Positions 1-7,600 of a DNA stretch of 46,202 nt are shown piece after piece (positions within the stretch are counted from its first letter, which is position 1; each line of letters begins with the position of its first letter). A program made the translations under genes and the position numbers. The notes under the pieces were generated by a model, which ran no database searches, had not been told where the DNA came from, and saw only the letters and a program-made list of their open reading frames with translations. Source of the DNA: Candidatus Aenigmatarchaeota archaeon (GTDB taxonomy: Archaea; Aenigmatarchaeota; Aenigmatarchaeia; GW2011-AR5; JACRMX01); the NCBI GenBank assembly GCA_018304635.1, contig JAGVVW010000032.1, positions 1 through 46,202 of the forward strand, written 5' to 3'.

Positions 1-29
1 ATCGCCTTTCTCAAGTTGCCACATAATTT

Positions 30-54
30 AATCACCAAGAAATATATGGTGATT
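30..54. repeat. Short inverted repeat at left edge
   Basis: Eight-base perfect arms (30-37 AATCACCA, 47-54 TGGTGATT) flank a 9-base AT-rich loop. It lies downstream of the L37e gene on the minus strand and could be a terminator or a protein site. No gene was found in positions 1-144. Confidence 0.5.
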
Positions 55-91
55 GCTAATATATAAAAGTTCTGAAATTAAGTGAACATAC

Positions 92-125
92 TATAAGATA
101 CTCTGTTTTATAAGATACTCTGTTT
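92..125. repeat. 17-bp tandem duplication
   Basis: A 17-base unit beginning TATAAGATACTCTG is repeated twice head to tail (92-108 and 109-125) just after the stop codon of L37e. No function is evident. Confidence 0.6.
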
Positions 126-144
126 TATATATGATTCATCATAA

Positions 145-381
145 TTATTTTCCAGATTTCGTCTTGATTTTCATATGAGAAATTTTCATAGTTTTCCGAG
201 ATCGTTTGGCTGTATTTGATTTTTTCCAGCGCCATGATTCATTCCTGATTTTTGTTGATTTTCCAAAGCCGCATGAAGAGCATTTGCTTGTTCGTATATG
301 ATACGCATGCCTGCCGCAGCGCCTGCATCTTATATGAGTGATGCGATTATGTTTACCAAACGACGGCGTTCCCTTTGACAT
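145..381 (-). CDS. rpl37e: Large-subunit ribosomal protein L37e (eL37)
   Basis: This is a small, basic zinc-ribbon protein of the large ribosomal subunit, shared by archaea and eukaryotes and absent from bacteria. The N-terminus [11 protein letters not shown] is the family signature. It is followed by two CxxC pairs (CRRC and CSSC) that bind zinc, and a Lys/Arg-rich tail that contacts rRNA. I start at the ATG at 381, preceded by the Shine-Dalgarno-like GAGGTG at 390-395. A TTG two codons upstream (387) is less likely. It lies 259 bases downstream of the Sm-like gene on the same strand, a neighbourhood often kept in archaea, but has its own TATA-like box at about 411-418. Length (78 residues) is slightly above usual because of the basic tail. 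Confidence 0.95.
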   Translation of the reverse strand: MSKGTPSFGKHNRITHIRCRRCGRHAYHIRTSKCSSCGFGKSTKIRNESWRWKKSNTAKRSRKTMKISHMKIKTKSGK

Positions 382-389
382 ACACAAGA

Positions 390-418
390 CACCTCAAACG
401 AAAGACGCACTTTTATAG
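390..418 (-). promoter_or_regulatory. TATA-like box and Shine-Dalgarno of L37e
   Basis: On the minus strand CTATAAAAG (about 411-418) lies some 30 bases before the L37e ATG, and GAGGTG (390-395) ends eight bases before it. The spacing fits an archaeal promoter with a very short leader. Confidence 0.6.
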
Positions 419-491
419 ATTTCATAGGTGCGTCATGGTTTTTCTTTTTGTATTATACTAAACTGCGTACTTGACATATTTTACGCAGTTT
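404..491. repeat. Two inverted repeats in the LSm-L37e spacer
   Basis: The first has 7-base arms GACGCAC (404-410) and GTGCGTC (428-434) and encloses the L37e TATA-like box. The second has 10-base perfect arms (460-469 AAACTGCGTA, 482-491 TACGCAGTTT) and a 12-base loop. Either could be a terminator for the LSm transcript or an operator-like site. The rest of the 382-640 spacer shows no gene. Confidence 0.5.
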
Positions 492-640
492 GTATATCGA
501 TAACTGCTATTTGCTTGTAATCTACCTTATTTGGCAACCTTCGGTTTGCTATAATACATAAAACACTTCTAATCTTTCTTTTACATTTGTTTTCCTTCTA
601 TCCTATAATCGAAATATTATCAGTTTTTGCTGTTTCTCTA

Positions 641-871
641 CTATTCATCGTTTTTGTCAGCTGGTGAAACAAACAGAATGTTATCTCCCCGAATTAAAAT
701 GGTTCCAAGCTTTATTTTTTTATCATCATCTGTCTGTTCCACATCTTCGAGCCACATATTCAGGTGCAGATCCAGAGCTTTCAATATACCTGAAATTTCC
801 GTGCCTTTTTTTAATTTTACAAGAACACGTTTTCCTTTTGCCAAATTCAATACATCTATTGGTCTTTCCAT
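641..871 (-). CDS. Sm-like archaeal protein (LSm/SmAP)
   Basis: An RNA-binding protein expected to form a six- or seven-membered ring that binds U-rich RNA. The 76-residue product is a single Sm fold. The Sm1 motif runs through KKGTEISGILKALDLHLNMW, and the Sm2 motif is ILIRGDNILFVSP (IRGDN is diagnostic). Its start is secure: ATG at 871 is preceded by a strong AGGAGGT about eight bases upstream. It is divergent from S8e and sits upstream of L37e on the same strand. The tail ADKNDE is acidic and short, as usual in SmAP1-type proteins. Confidence 0.95.
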   Translation of the reverse strand: MERPIDVLNLAKGKRVLVKLKKGTEISGILKALDLHLNMWLEDVEQTDDDKKIKLGTILIRGDNILFVSPADKNDE

Positions 872-982
872 CGTTGAACCTCCTAAAATAAAAAACCTTA
901 TTATTAAAGGATTTTATAACTTTAAATATTCTAAAAACGTCTGTAAGATGCTTTTAAATATATTCAATAATTATATGAAAAC
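872..982. promoter_or_regulatory. Divergent promoter region, LSm / S8e
   Basis: For S8e, TTTAAATA at 953-960 lies about 26 bases before the ATG at 983, implying a leaderless transcript. For LSm, the minus strand has TTATAAAATC near 911-920 plus a consensus AGGAGGT ribosome site at about 879-885. One gene therefore seems leaderless and the other leadered from the same spacer. Confidence 0.6.
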
Positions 983-1351
983 ATGACTGTTCACCAAAAG
1001 AAATCTAGGAGAAAGCTTACAGGTGGAATTAAAAAGAAAAATAAGAAAAGCCGCCGTTATTCAAGGGGAAGTGATGCCATTCATACAAGAATTGGGAAAA
1101 AAGTTATTAAAATAAAACGCGGTCGTGGTGGTATAATAAAACGAAAATTACTCTCTGAGCAATATGCAAATATCATAAATGTTGGCAAAGCTAAAATTTT
1201 GAATGTTGTTGAGAACAAGGCAAATATCCATTATATCCGCATGAATGTGCTGACAAAAGGCGCTGTCATCAAAACTGACAAAGGAACAGCTACCATAACA
1301 AACAGGCCTGCGCATGAAGGGTTTGTGTGTGCAAAGTTGATTGAAAAATAA
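983..1351 (+). CDS. rps8e: Small-subunit ribosomal protein S8e (eS8)
   Basis: Archaeal/eukaryotic small-subunit protein. The 122-residue sequence has the archaeal length. It opens with QKKSRRKLTGG followed by a strongly basic stretch, and ends with the conserved KGAVIKTDKGTATITNRPAH segment. The ATG at 983 is the only sensible start and follows a TATA-like box at leaderless spacing. The 158 bases after its stop, up to the LamG gene, show nothing else. Confidence 0.95.
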   Translation: MTVHQKKSRRKLTGGIKKKNKKSRRYSRGSDAIHTRIGKKVIKIKRGRGGIIKRKLLSEQYANIINVGKAKILNVVENKANIHYIRMNVLTKGAVIKTDKGTATITNRPAHEGFVCAKLIEK

Positions 1352-1509
1352 ACTACTGCCCTGACATTTTGGAAATTTCGAAAACGTTGTAAAGTCTTTC
1401 AAAGGAATTACGATAAATTAATTTTATTACACACTATGCTGATTTTGAAATTAACCGTTAGTATGTTGCGGTGATCGTTTTAAATACTTTTAGAATGTAT
1501 TACTATTTA

Positions 1510-2895
1510 ATGAATCATAAAAATTTGTTTTCCATTTCTGTATTTTTAATTTTATTAATTCTACCTGTTTCTCAAGCTATTGCTTCAGAAAATTTAATAG
1601 GATATTGGAAATTTGATGAAGGTTCTGGTAATATTGCAAAAGACAGTAGTGGATTAGAAAATAATGGCATAATTATGAATTCTGAATATGTTGACGGCAT
1701 GACTGGAAAAGCTTTGAAATTTACTAATGAATCAGACTATATTATAGTTCCTCACAATTCTAATTTTTATAATAGCGAAATAACTTTATCTGTTTGGATA
1801 AAACCATTTGAAAATCAATCAGCAGGCCAGAGATACAGGGTTATTGTTGGAAAAGATGGAAATATGAATGATAGGAATAACTCCTATTCATTGTATTGGG
1901 ATTCATATGAAGATAAAGTAATGGCGTTTGTTAGATGGAATGACGGAAAAAATAATGTATATAAAATAAAGAGCAGTCTCATAGAACCTGATTTCTGGCA
2001 CAACATAGTTATGACAAAGGGTAGAAAAATGAAACTTTATGTTGATAACATTTTAGTAGGAGAAAAAGAAACACCAAATCCTTTGCCATGGAATTCAAAA
2101 CCAATTATGATAGGCACAGGAAATGCCAATAAAAAAAATAATCAGAATTTTGTAGGTGTTGTGGATGAAATTAAAATATGGAACAGAACACTGACAAAAC
2201 AAGAAATATTTGATAATTATTTTAATTTAGTTGGGTATTGGAAATTTGATGGGAATGTAAATGATTCAGGCGGAAATTGGAACCATGGAACAATACATGG
2301 CAATATTTCCTTTGAGATGGGGAAGTTTGATCAGGCGTTGAATTTCAATGGTTATGATAATTATGTTGAAATTCCGGATAGTGATGTTTTAGATTTTGGC
2401 GTATCAGACTTTACTGTTTCTTTTTGGGTAAATACTACTGATTTTAGAAGTCCTGGAACAATAATCTCAAAACTTAATAAAACAGGATATTCTATAGCTC
2501 TTTATAGATTTGGATCAAAAAATGAAACTTTCAATACAAGAATAGTGCTTACTATTGGCGGTGATAAAGATATAGGAGCTCGTAAAATCATGTCTGATGA
2601 GCCATCAGAAGAAAAAATTGCAGATGGAAACTGGCATCATTTGGCTGTTTTGGTTCTAAGAAATAAAAAGGAATTGAGATTCTTTATAGATGGATTACAA
2701 TTAGGTGAAGCTGTAAATATATTTACAAATGGAAGTCTGGATAATAATGTAAGTATGATTATAGGAGCTGAAAGCAATCATCTTAAATCATACCAGTTCA
2801 GGGGTGTAATAGATGATGTTAAATTATTCAGCAGAGACCTGGCATCCGTTACAACATCATGTCCTTCGTTTTTTCTATCACGATGCCCGATGTAA
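1510..2895 (+). CDS. Secreted protein with two LamG-like jelly-roll domains
   Basis: A 461-residue exported protein. An N-terminal signal peptide (MNHKNLFSISVFLILLILPV, cleavage near QAIASE) precedes two concanavalin A-like/LamG domains. Each opens with the GYWKFDE or GYWKFDG signature. The first carries SVWIKP, DFWHNIVMTK and VVDEIKIWNRTL; the second carries FWVNT, NWHHLAVLV and VIDDVKLFSRDL. Such domains usually bind glycans or mediate adhesion; the ligand cannot be read. I start at ATG 1510 because TTTAAATAC (1479-1487) lies 25-30 bases upstream; a GTG at 1471 would add 13 residues and overlap that box. After the second domain the last 20 or so residues (ASVTTSCPSFFLSRCPM) look unlike a normal continuation. 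Confidence 0.85.
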   Translation: MNHKNLFSISVFLILLILPVSQAIASENLIGYWKFDEGSGNIAKDSSGLENNGIIMNSEYVDGMTGKALKFTNESDYIIVPHNSNFYNSEITLSVWIKPFENQSAGQRYRVIVGKDGNMNDRNNSYSLYWDSYEDKVMAFVRWNDGKNNVYKIKSSLIEPDFWHNIVMTKGRKMKLYVDNILVGEKETPNPLPWNSKPIMIGTGNANKKNNQNFVGVVDEIKIWNRTLTKQEIFDNYFNLVGYWKFDGNVNDSGGNWNHGTIHGNISFEMGKFDQALNFNGYDNYVEIPDSDVLDFGVSDFTVSFWVNTTDFRSPGTIISKLNKTGYSIALYRFGSKNETFNTRIVLTIGGDKDIGARKIMSDEPSEEKIADGNWHHLAVLVLRNKKELRFFIDGLQLGEAVNIFTNGSLDNNVSMIIGAESNHLKSYQFRGVIDDVKLFSRDLASVTTSCPSFFLSRCPM

Positions 2896-2916
2896 AAGAA
2901 TTTTACGGTTTTTCCA

Positions 2917-2965
2917 TATTTACCCCCACAAAAAACATAACTTTAAATATATGTGGGGGTAAATA
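2917..2965 (+). promoter_or_regulatory. 14-bp inverted repeat enclosing the fic TATA box
   Basis: Perfect arms TATTTACCCCCACA (2917-2930) and TGTGGGGGTAAATA (2952-2965) flank 21 bases that contain TTTAAATA (2942-2949). That box lies about 25 bases before the fic ATG at 2971. The geometry is that of an operator: a dimeric regulator on both arms would bracket the TATA box and transcription start. The run of five C/G pairs stands out against the AT-rich background. Confidence 0.75.
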
Positions 2966-2970
2966 GTTTT

Positions 2971-3942
2971 ATGTCATATATCAAACATAAAGAGATAAAC
3001 AGTAAATGGTACATTTACTTAGTCAGGTCCCTGAGAATGCCTGACAACAGCACAAAAAAAATAATGAAACTTATCACCAACAATGAAAAAAAGCAGGGAA
3101 TAGAAAAGCTGGAAAATAAATATAAAGAGTATTTTATTAAAAAGGAAACAGAGTTAAATACCAATTATGCGTGCAGGAAATTTGTTCAGAATATTATTTT
3201 TTCCCCTGAAGAAATTGCAAAACTGGAGGGAATGAAAGTTAGATATAAATATCTTATGAGAAAACTTAACAAAAACCAGAAAAAGGATATTTTTGACAGA
3301 TTTACAGCAAACTTCACATATAACTCAAATGCCATAGAAGGAAACTCCCTGACACTCAAAGATGTGAGAATAATACTGTTTGACAATGCTGTAATAAAAG
3401 GCAAAGACCTGCGAGAAATTTATGAAACAAGAAATTCTCGTATTGTAATCGATATGATCCTTAATAAAAAATTTAATGTATCTGATAAGGACATAATAAA
3501 GATTCATAAGCTTCTTGTAAAAGATATTGACATCAGGTCAGGATATAAAAAAATCCCCAATGTCATATTAAGTGCTGGAAAGGAAATATACACTACAATG
3601 CCGGAAAATGTTGAAGGAGAAATGAAAAATCTGATAAAATGGTACAGTACGAACTTGGGAAAAATGCATCCGCTTGAACTCGCAGCCATATTTCATGGAG
3701 AATTTGAAAAAATCCATCCTTTCGAAGATGGAAACGGAAGGGTTGGAAGATTTTTAATAAATGTCATTCTGGTTAAAAACAACTATCCGCCTGTAATCAT
3801 AAGAAAAACCATGAGAGAAACCTATATCGCGTCTTTACAGGCATTTGACAGGGGATACACAGATAGACTGAAGCGACTGCTTATAGAAAAATATAAAGAC
3901 ACATTCCAGAAATTCTTTGAAATTTATATAAAATATGTGTGA
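2971..3942 (+). CDS. Fic-domain protein (probable AMP transferase)
   Basis: Fic proteins usually transfer AMP from ATP to a hydroxyl side chain of a target protein. Near residues 240-255 it carries the intact core HPFEDGNGRVGR, matching HxFx(D/E)GNGRxxR. The inhibitory-helix-like motif (NSNAIEGNSLTL, near residue 120) resembles (S/T)xxxE(G/N) and suggests autoinhibition. The N-terminal 90 or so basic, helical residues are like the extensions of Fic/DOC proteins with a winged-helix or coiled region. ATG 2971 fits leaderless spacing from the TATA box; a GTG at 2953 would start inside the inverted repeat. It stands alone with its own operator-like promoter. The target is unknown. Confidence 0.9.
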   Translation: MSYIKHKEINSKWYIYLVRSLRMPDNSTKKIMKLITNNEKKQGIEKLENKYKEYFIKKETELNTNYACRKFVQNIIFSPEEIAKLEGMKVRYKYLMRKLNKNQKKDIFDRFTANFTYNSNAIEGNSLTLKDVRIILFDNAVIKGKDLREIYETRNSRIVIDMILNKKFNVSDKDIIKIHKLLVKDIDIRSGYKKIPNVILSAGKEIYTTMPENVEGEMKNLIKWYSTNLGKMHPLELAAIFHGEFEKIHPFEDGNGRVGRFLINVILVKNNYPPVIIRKTMRETYIASLQAFDRGYTDRLKRLLIEKYKDTFQKFFEIYIKYV

Positions 3943-3972
3943 AAGTGGATGATGGGCCCGACGGGATTCGAA

Positions 3973-4021
3973 TTCGCGAGCCATTTCAGGGCTTGGTTTT
4001 TCTTCTTTCCCCAAAGAGCTT
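3973..4021 (-). other. tRNA-Lys intron 2 (T-loop, 49 nt)
   Basis: The central 4-bp helix is CGCG (exon, 4027-4024) with CGCG (intron end, 3978-3975). The bulges are GGA and AAT; the inner helix pairs AGCT with GGCT. Splicing joins GTCGCGGG to TTCGAATCCCG, giving a normal T-arm. The position 53/54 is non-canonical. Confidence 0.82.
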
Positions 4022-4060
4022 CCCGCGACACCCGGATTAAGAGTCCGATGCTCTACCAGA

Positions 4061-4170
4061 CTGCTCATACCTTCTTTATTTCCATAAACGCGCTTCATTT
4101 ATTATAAGCATCTTTGATGCCTAATTGTTTTCTTTTCGGATGCGTTTTCTTTTTTAAAAGAAAAGGCATA
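4061..4170 (-). other. tRNA-Lys intron 1 (D-loop, 110 nt)
   Basis: Its ends form a textbook bulge-helix-bulge. Exon GCTC pairs with intron GAGC as the 4-bp central helix. The two 3-nt bulges are both AGT (4172-4170 and 4062-4060). The inner helix pairs ATGCC with GGTAT and extends to about nine pairs. Cutting after the second bulge base leaves exon ends AG and TC, restoring GCTCAGTCTGG. The intron is long and AT-rich and holds a small GCATC/GATGC hairpin; it encodes no protein I can see. Confidence 0.85.
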
Positions 4171-4211
4171 CTGAGCTACAGGCCCATCTAACTAAATTTA
4201 ATTCTCGCAAC

Positions 4212-4220
4212 AATTTAAAT
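4212..4220 (-). promoter_or_regulatory. TATA-like box of tRNA-Lys
   Basis: AATTTAAAT at 4212-4220 is 27-35 bases upstream of the first tRNA base (4185). It falls between the tRNA and the stop codon of the pilin-like gene, so the tRNA need not depend on read-through. Confidence 0.5.
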
Positions 4221-4226
4221 TACACA

Positions 4227-4655
4227 TCAAAAGCAGGAGTTTTTGCATCCCAACCCGTGCTTTTTTTCAAGCTCAGCAAAGCATCTTTCCTTATCGACCG
4301 GAAAATTTTTACATATGGTGCAATCTGTATTGCACTCACTTGTTAATGCTCCGCAGTTGCAATAGAAAAAGCATTTGCTCTTTTCACTATCAGTACCTGA
4401 AATACCATATAATCTCTGGCACGCATCAAAAAAGTTTTTATACAAACCACCAAAAGCTGGTGTACCAGGAGTAACGAATTTCTCGCACTTTATTTTCGGG
4501 CACTGCTCTTCAAAAACCCGCTGTGCCTCAATATTGCTCATTGAAGGTCCTGTACCCATGAGGAAAAATGTACTCAGTACAAGAAGAACAACAGCAGCTA
4601 AAGCTATGATTATCACAGCATTTACCGGCAATGAAACTCCTTTCATTCTTTTCAC
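4227..4655 (-). CDS. Type IV pilin-like small membrane protein
   Basis: A 142-residue protein beginning MKRMKGVSLPVNAVIIIALA. This is a class III (prepilin) signal: a short basic leader ending in Gly, then a hydrophobic helix of about 20 residues. A prepilin peptidase would cut after KG. The rest is an extracellular Cys-rich domain (about a dozen Cys, including CNCG and CTIC), suggesting disulfide folding. It is the last gene of the surface operon, starting one base after the giant gene ends. It may assemble into a pilus-like fibre or simply anchor a surface complex. I do not recognise the specific family. Confidence 0.75.
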   Translation of the reverse strand: MKRMKGVSLPVNAVIIIALAAVVLLVLSTFFLMGTGPSMSNIEAQRVFEEQCPKIKCEKFVTPGTPAFGGLYKNFFDACQRLYGISGTDSEKSKCFFYCNCGALTSECNTDCTICKNFPVDKERCFAELEKKHGLGCKNSCF

Positions 4656-4656
4656 C

Positions 4657-7600
4657 TCATAGACACGATGACATTAATGAGACTATATCAAATATCTTTT
4701 CTTTTAATTTTTCTGCTTTAACTTGATAACTGTCTTTAGCTAATTTCATGTTCTCCTTATTTGGCTCATTGTAAAATTTATCCACAATAATAAGATAACT
4801 GTCAATTATATCTATAGACTCTTTCGAAACTTCTATTTCCTTTTTCATTGCATCAAGCCTACACTGGTCAGCTGGAGCAGGGCATGAAGGAGGGGGTGTC
4901 GGACCAGTCATGCATTCCCATGAATTTTTCAGGAATATCAGAACATTCTTTGTTTCAGTTAATTCAGTTGCATAATCGTTAATTATTTGAAGATCAAGAT
5001 TTAACGGACATGACAATGTATAAACAGGGCTTTCACTATATTTAGCAACAATATCTGTTTTCCATAATACAGCATAATTCTGGGTCTCGCCTCTCATGCA
5101 CTTTATGTTGCACCATACTGAAACGCCTGTTTCTAACGTTTGTTCGGATGTAAATGTTTCTGCGCTGCACATGCATGCGGAATTCAAAACACCTTCCTGC
5201 GGACAATATGGAATTGCTGCGCATGAATCCAGTGAATAACCAGCATTGCATATTCTCGTGTTAAGATATTTTGTCTCGCCTTTGTAAGTAATAGTTATTT
5301 TCTCGCCAAAAGCAGGATCAAGACGCTCTGAATATATCTTGAAGTCCTGGCTGGGAACACATATACAATCCACACATTCCGGATCCTGACTAAGGCATGC
5401 GTTTGTTTCACCGTTTTCATCTATATAACCACATTGAGCACCTAATTGCTGGCTACACTTGCTTTCACCTATGTCAGGAATGCACGCACAATCCTTATTA
5501 CATGTACCGAAAGCATCCCGTGTATACATTTTTAAACCACCTGGATATTGCTGTTCCTGTCCGCAATTAGCATTATTTTCTCCCTGTTCACCATGTAAAG
5601 CATCACCCTGTATCTCTTCATTCAGTCCTGCATCACACTCTTCATCATCATTCAGGAATTCGTTGCCGCAACCGCCAGTTAGTGCATTGATTGTTGCCTG
5701 GCAGTTATTATCGCAAATTACTTTATTATCAATCTTGCACCCAGGCATGTATTTGTCACAGCCTCTGTTTGCACCATACTGCTGAACACAAATCTCCGGC
5801 CTTTCAGCAATGCTGTCTGCAACACAAATATTATTTTTTGATATTCCAGCATCATCATACCCGATTCCAGTACGAACAAAGCAGTCTTCCCTGTCATCAT
5901 AATCAGTCAATGTATCCTCATCTGAATCATCCCTGTTATTCCCGCAGATCTCTCCCTGTTCTACCTGATATCTGACATTTAATACAGTTACCAGAGCTGA
6001 CCTGTTAAGTTGGTAAATACCGCTGTTATCAAGAATATAGATATATTCTTGATCAGCAACAACTGAACGTGCAGACTGAAGATTGACAAGCAATGTTTCT
6101 TTCTGGTCTGTTTTTATCTGCTTATAATATAATTGTTTTGCTGTCGTGAAATATATCATACTCCCAGAATTAACAAAAATAGAAGTAACAGGATTCTCAA
6201 CAGAAGTTCTAATGATTTCTGTTAATATCATTTTACTATCTTTATCAAATGAAACAGAATTTTCAGATATTTCATTTGGTTTTGATAAATAAAGATCTGA
6301 ACCTACTGCATATAAGGATGAAACAGTGCCTCCTACATCCTTTGTGTTGCATGCACTCGATATTCCGCATATAACATCATTTGTCTTGCTTATCTGCTCA
6401 TATCCAATATTTGAACTGCTTGACCAGTACACCATATTGTTGGCTGCTGTCAAATCATTAACATGGCTTAATTCAGTTGCAACAAGTGGGTTAGTCATGC
6501 CACCTATAACAGACTTGTACTGTGTCCCGTCAGTTTTCAAAATATATATACTGTTCATAGCCGGTGTTCCATGTTCTTCAGACCAGTATATTACATTTTC
6601 ACTGTTAATTGTTGCAACAGCTATGTTAGTAATTCGTGGTATTCCACTGGACAGTGTACTTGTTATCCTATAAGATTCAATGCCAAGCGGGTGTAGTCTG
6701 TAAATATCAGAACCATCCGTATAATAGAAATATGTGCCGTCCCATGCTATGTCCAAAGCATTCTGAACATTATAGTTATTGCTGTATGAAGACTGTTCCA
6801 AAGCATGTGTAGAGCTTGCAAAATAAATATCATAGGTCCCGTACAAGGCATTTGCAGGCGGTGTAACACCAAGAGCAATATTATTATTTACATTGTTTGC
6901 TACTGCGAACTCTTCAGCCTGCAAATTCGTAAGCTCATACAACCATGTATCAGGTATCTGAATTGTAGTATATATATTTCTGTCTATACATCCTATGCCA
7001 TCACTTTGATCATGTAGCGTAAATCCAAATCTTCGCATATCACCCGGTTTTCCTGTAACTATTGTACTGATATCTCTGCTGAAAATTTTTGGTAGTGAGC
7101 CGCAACCTGCCACAACTTTAGGATTTACAGTATAATCTGCATATGTTTTGCCTTTTTCAGGACTGGTTATCATAGTATCATATGCAAGTGCATACACTCC
7201 ACTACTATCAGACCAGTAGATCTTTCCATTAGCAACCTCAATTGTTTTTGCATTTGAAAGTCCGACAACAAGAATTTTTGGATTTGTGAAACTATTCGTA
7301 TTTCTTGATGAGGCCCTTATCAGAATATCACCATATACACTGGAACGCACAATAGCATAATAATCACCCTCGAGATATTCACTAATCAAAACCACATCTC
7401 CGAATGGAGGTAATGTATAGATTTTCAATGAATCAATTTTTCGCGTTAAGAATTCTAATATTGTACTATCAACCTTCTCTCTGTCAATCTCATCATCAAT
7501 TAATCCATCTATTGAAATTCCGTCAGCTGTACGTTTCTTAATAGTGCCGCTGCTGTCAATCCAGTAAATAATGTTAATATCATTTCCATCTACATTCTCA

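Larger units (their letters stand above)
3953..4185 (-). tRNA. tRNA-Lys(CUU) with two introns
   Basis: Exons at 4185-4171, 4060-4022 and 3972-3953 join into a 74-base cloverleaf. The acceptor pairs GGGCCTG with CGGGCCC and the discriminator is A. The D-arm pairs GCTC with GAGC; the anticodon stem pairs TCGGA with TCCGG around CTCTTAA (anticodon CTT). The variable loop is GTGTC, and the T-arm is GCGGG-TTCGAAT-CCCGT. CCA is not encoded, consistent with the cca gene at 37790. The joined sequence matches my memory of archaeal tRNA-Lys closely. Neither intron is at the usual 37/38 site: one is after position 15 in the D-loop, the other between 53 and 54 at the T-loop. A TATA-like AATTTAAAT (4212-4220) lies about 27-35 bases upstream. 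Confidence 0.9.

Noticed and set aside
381-387. TTG start for L37e two codons upstream
   Set aside because: The ATG at 381 gives the conserved [10 protein letters not shown] start and better Shine-Dalgarno spacing.
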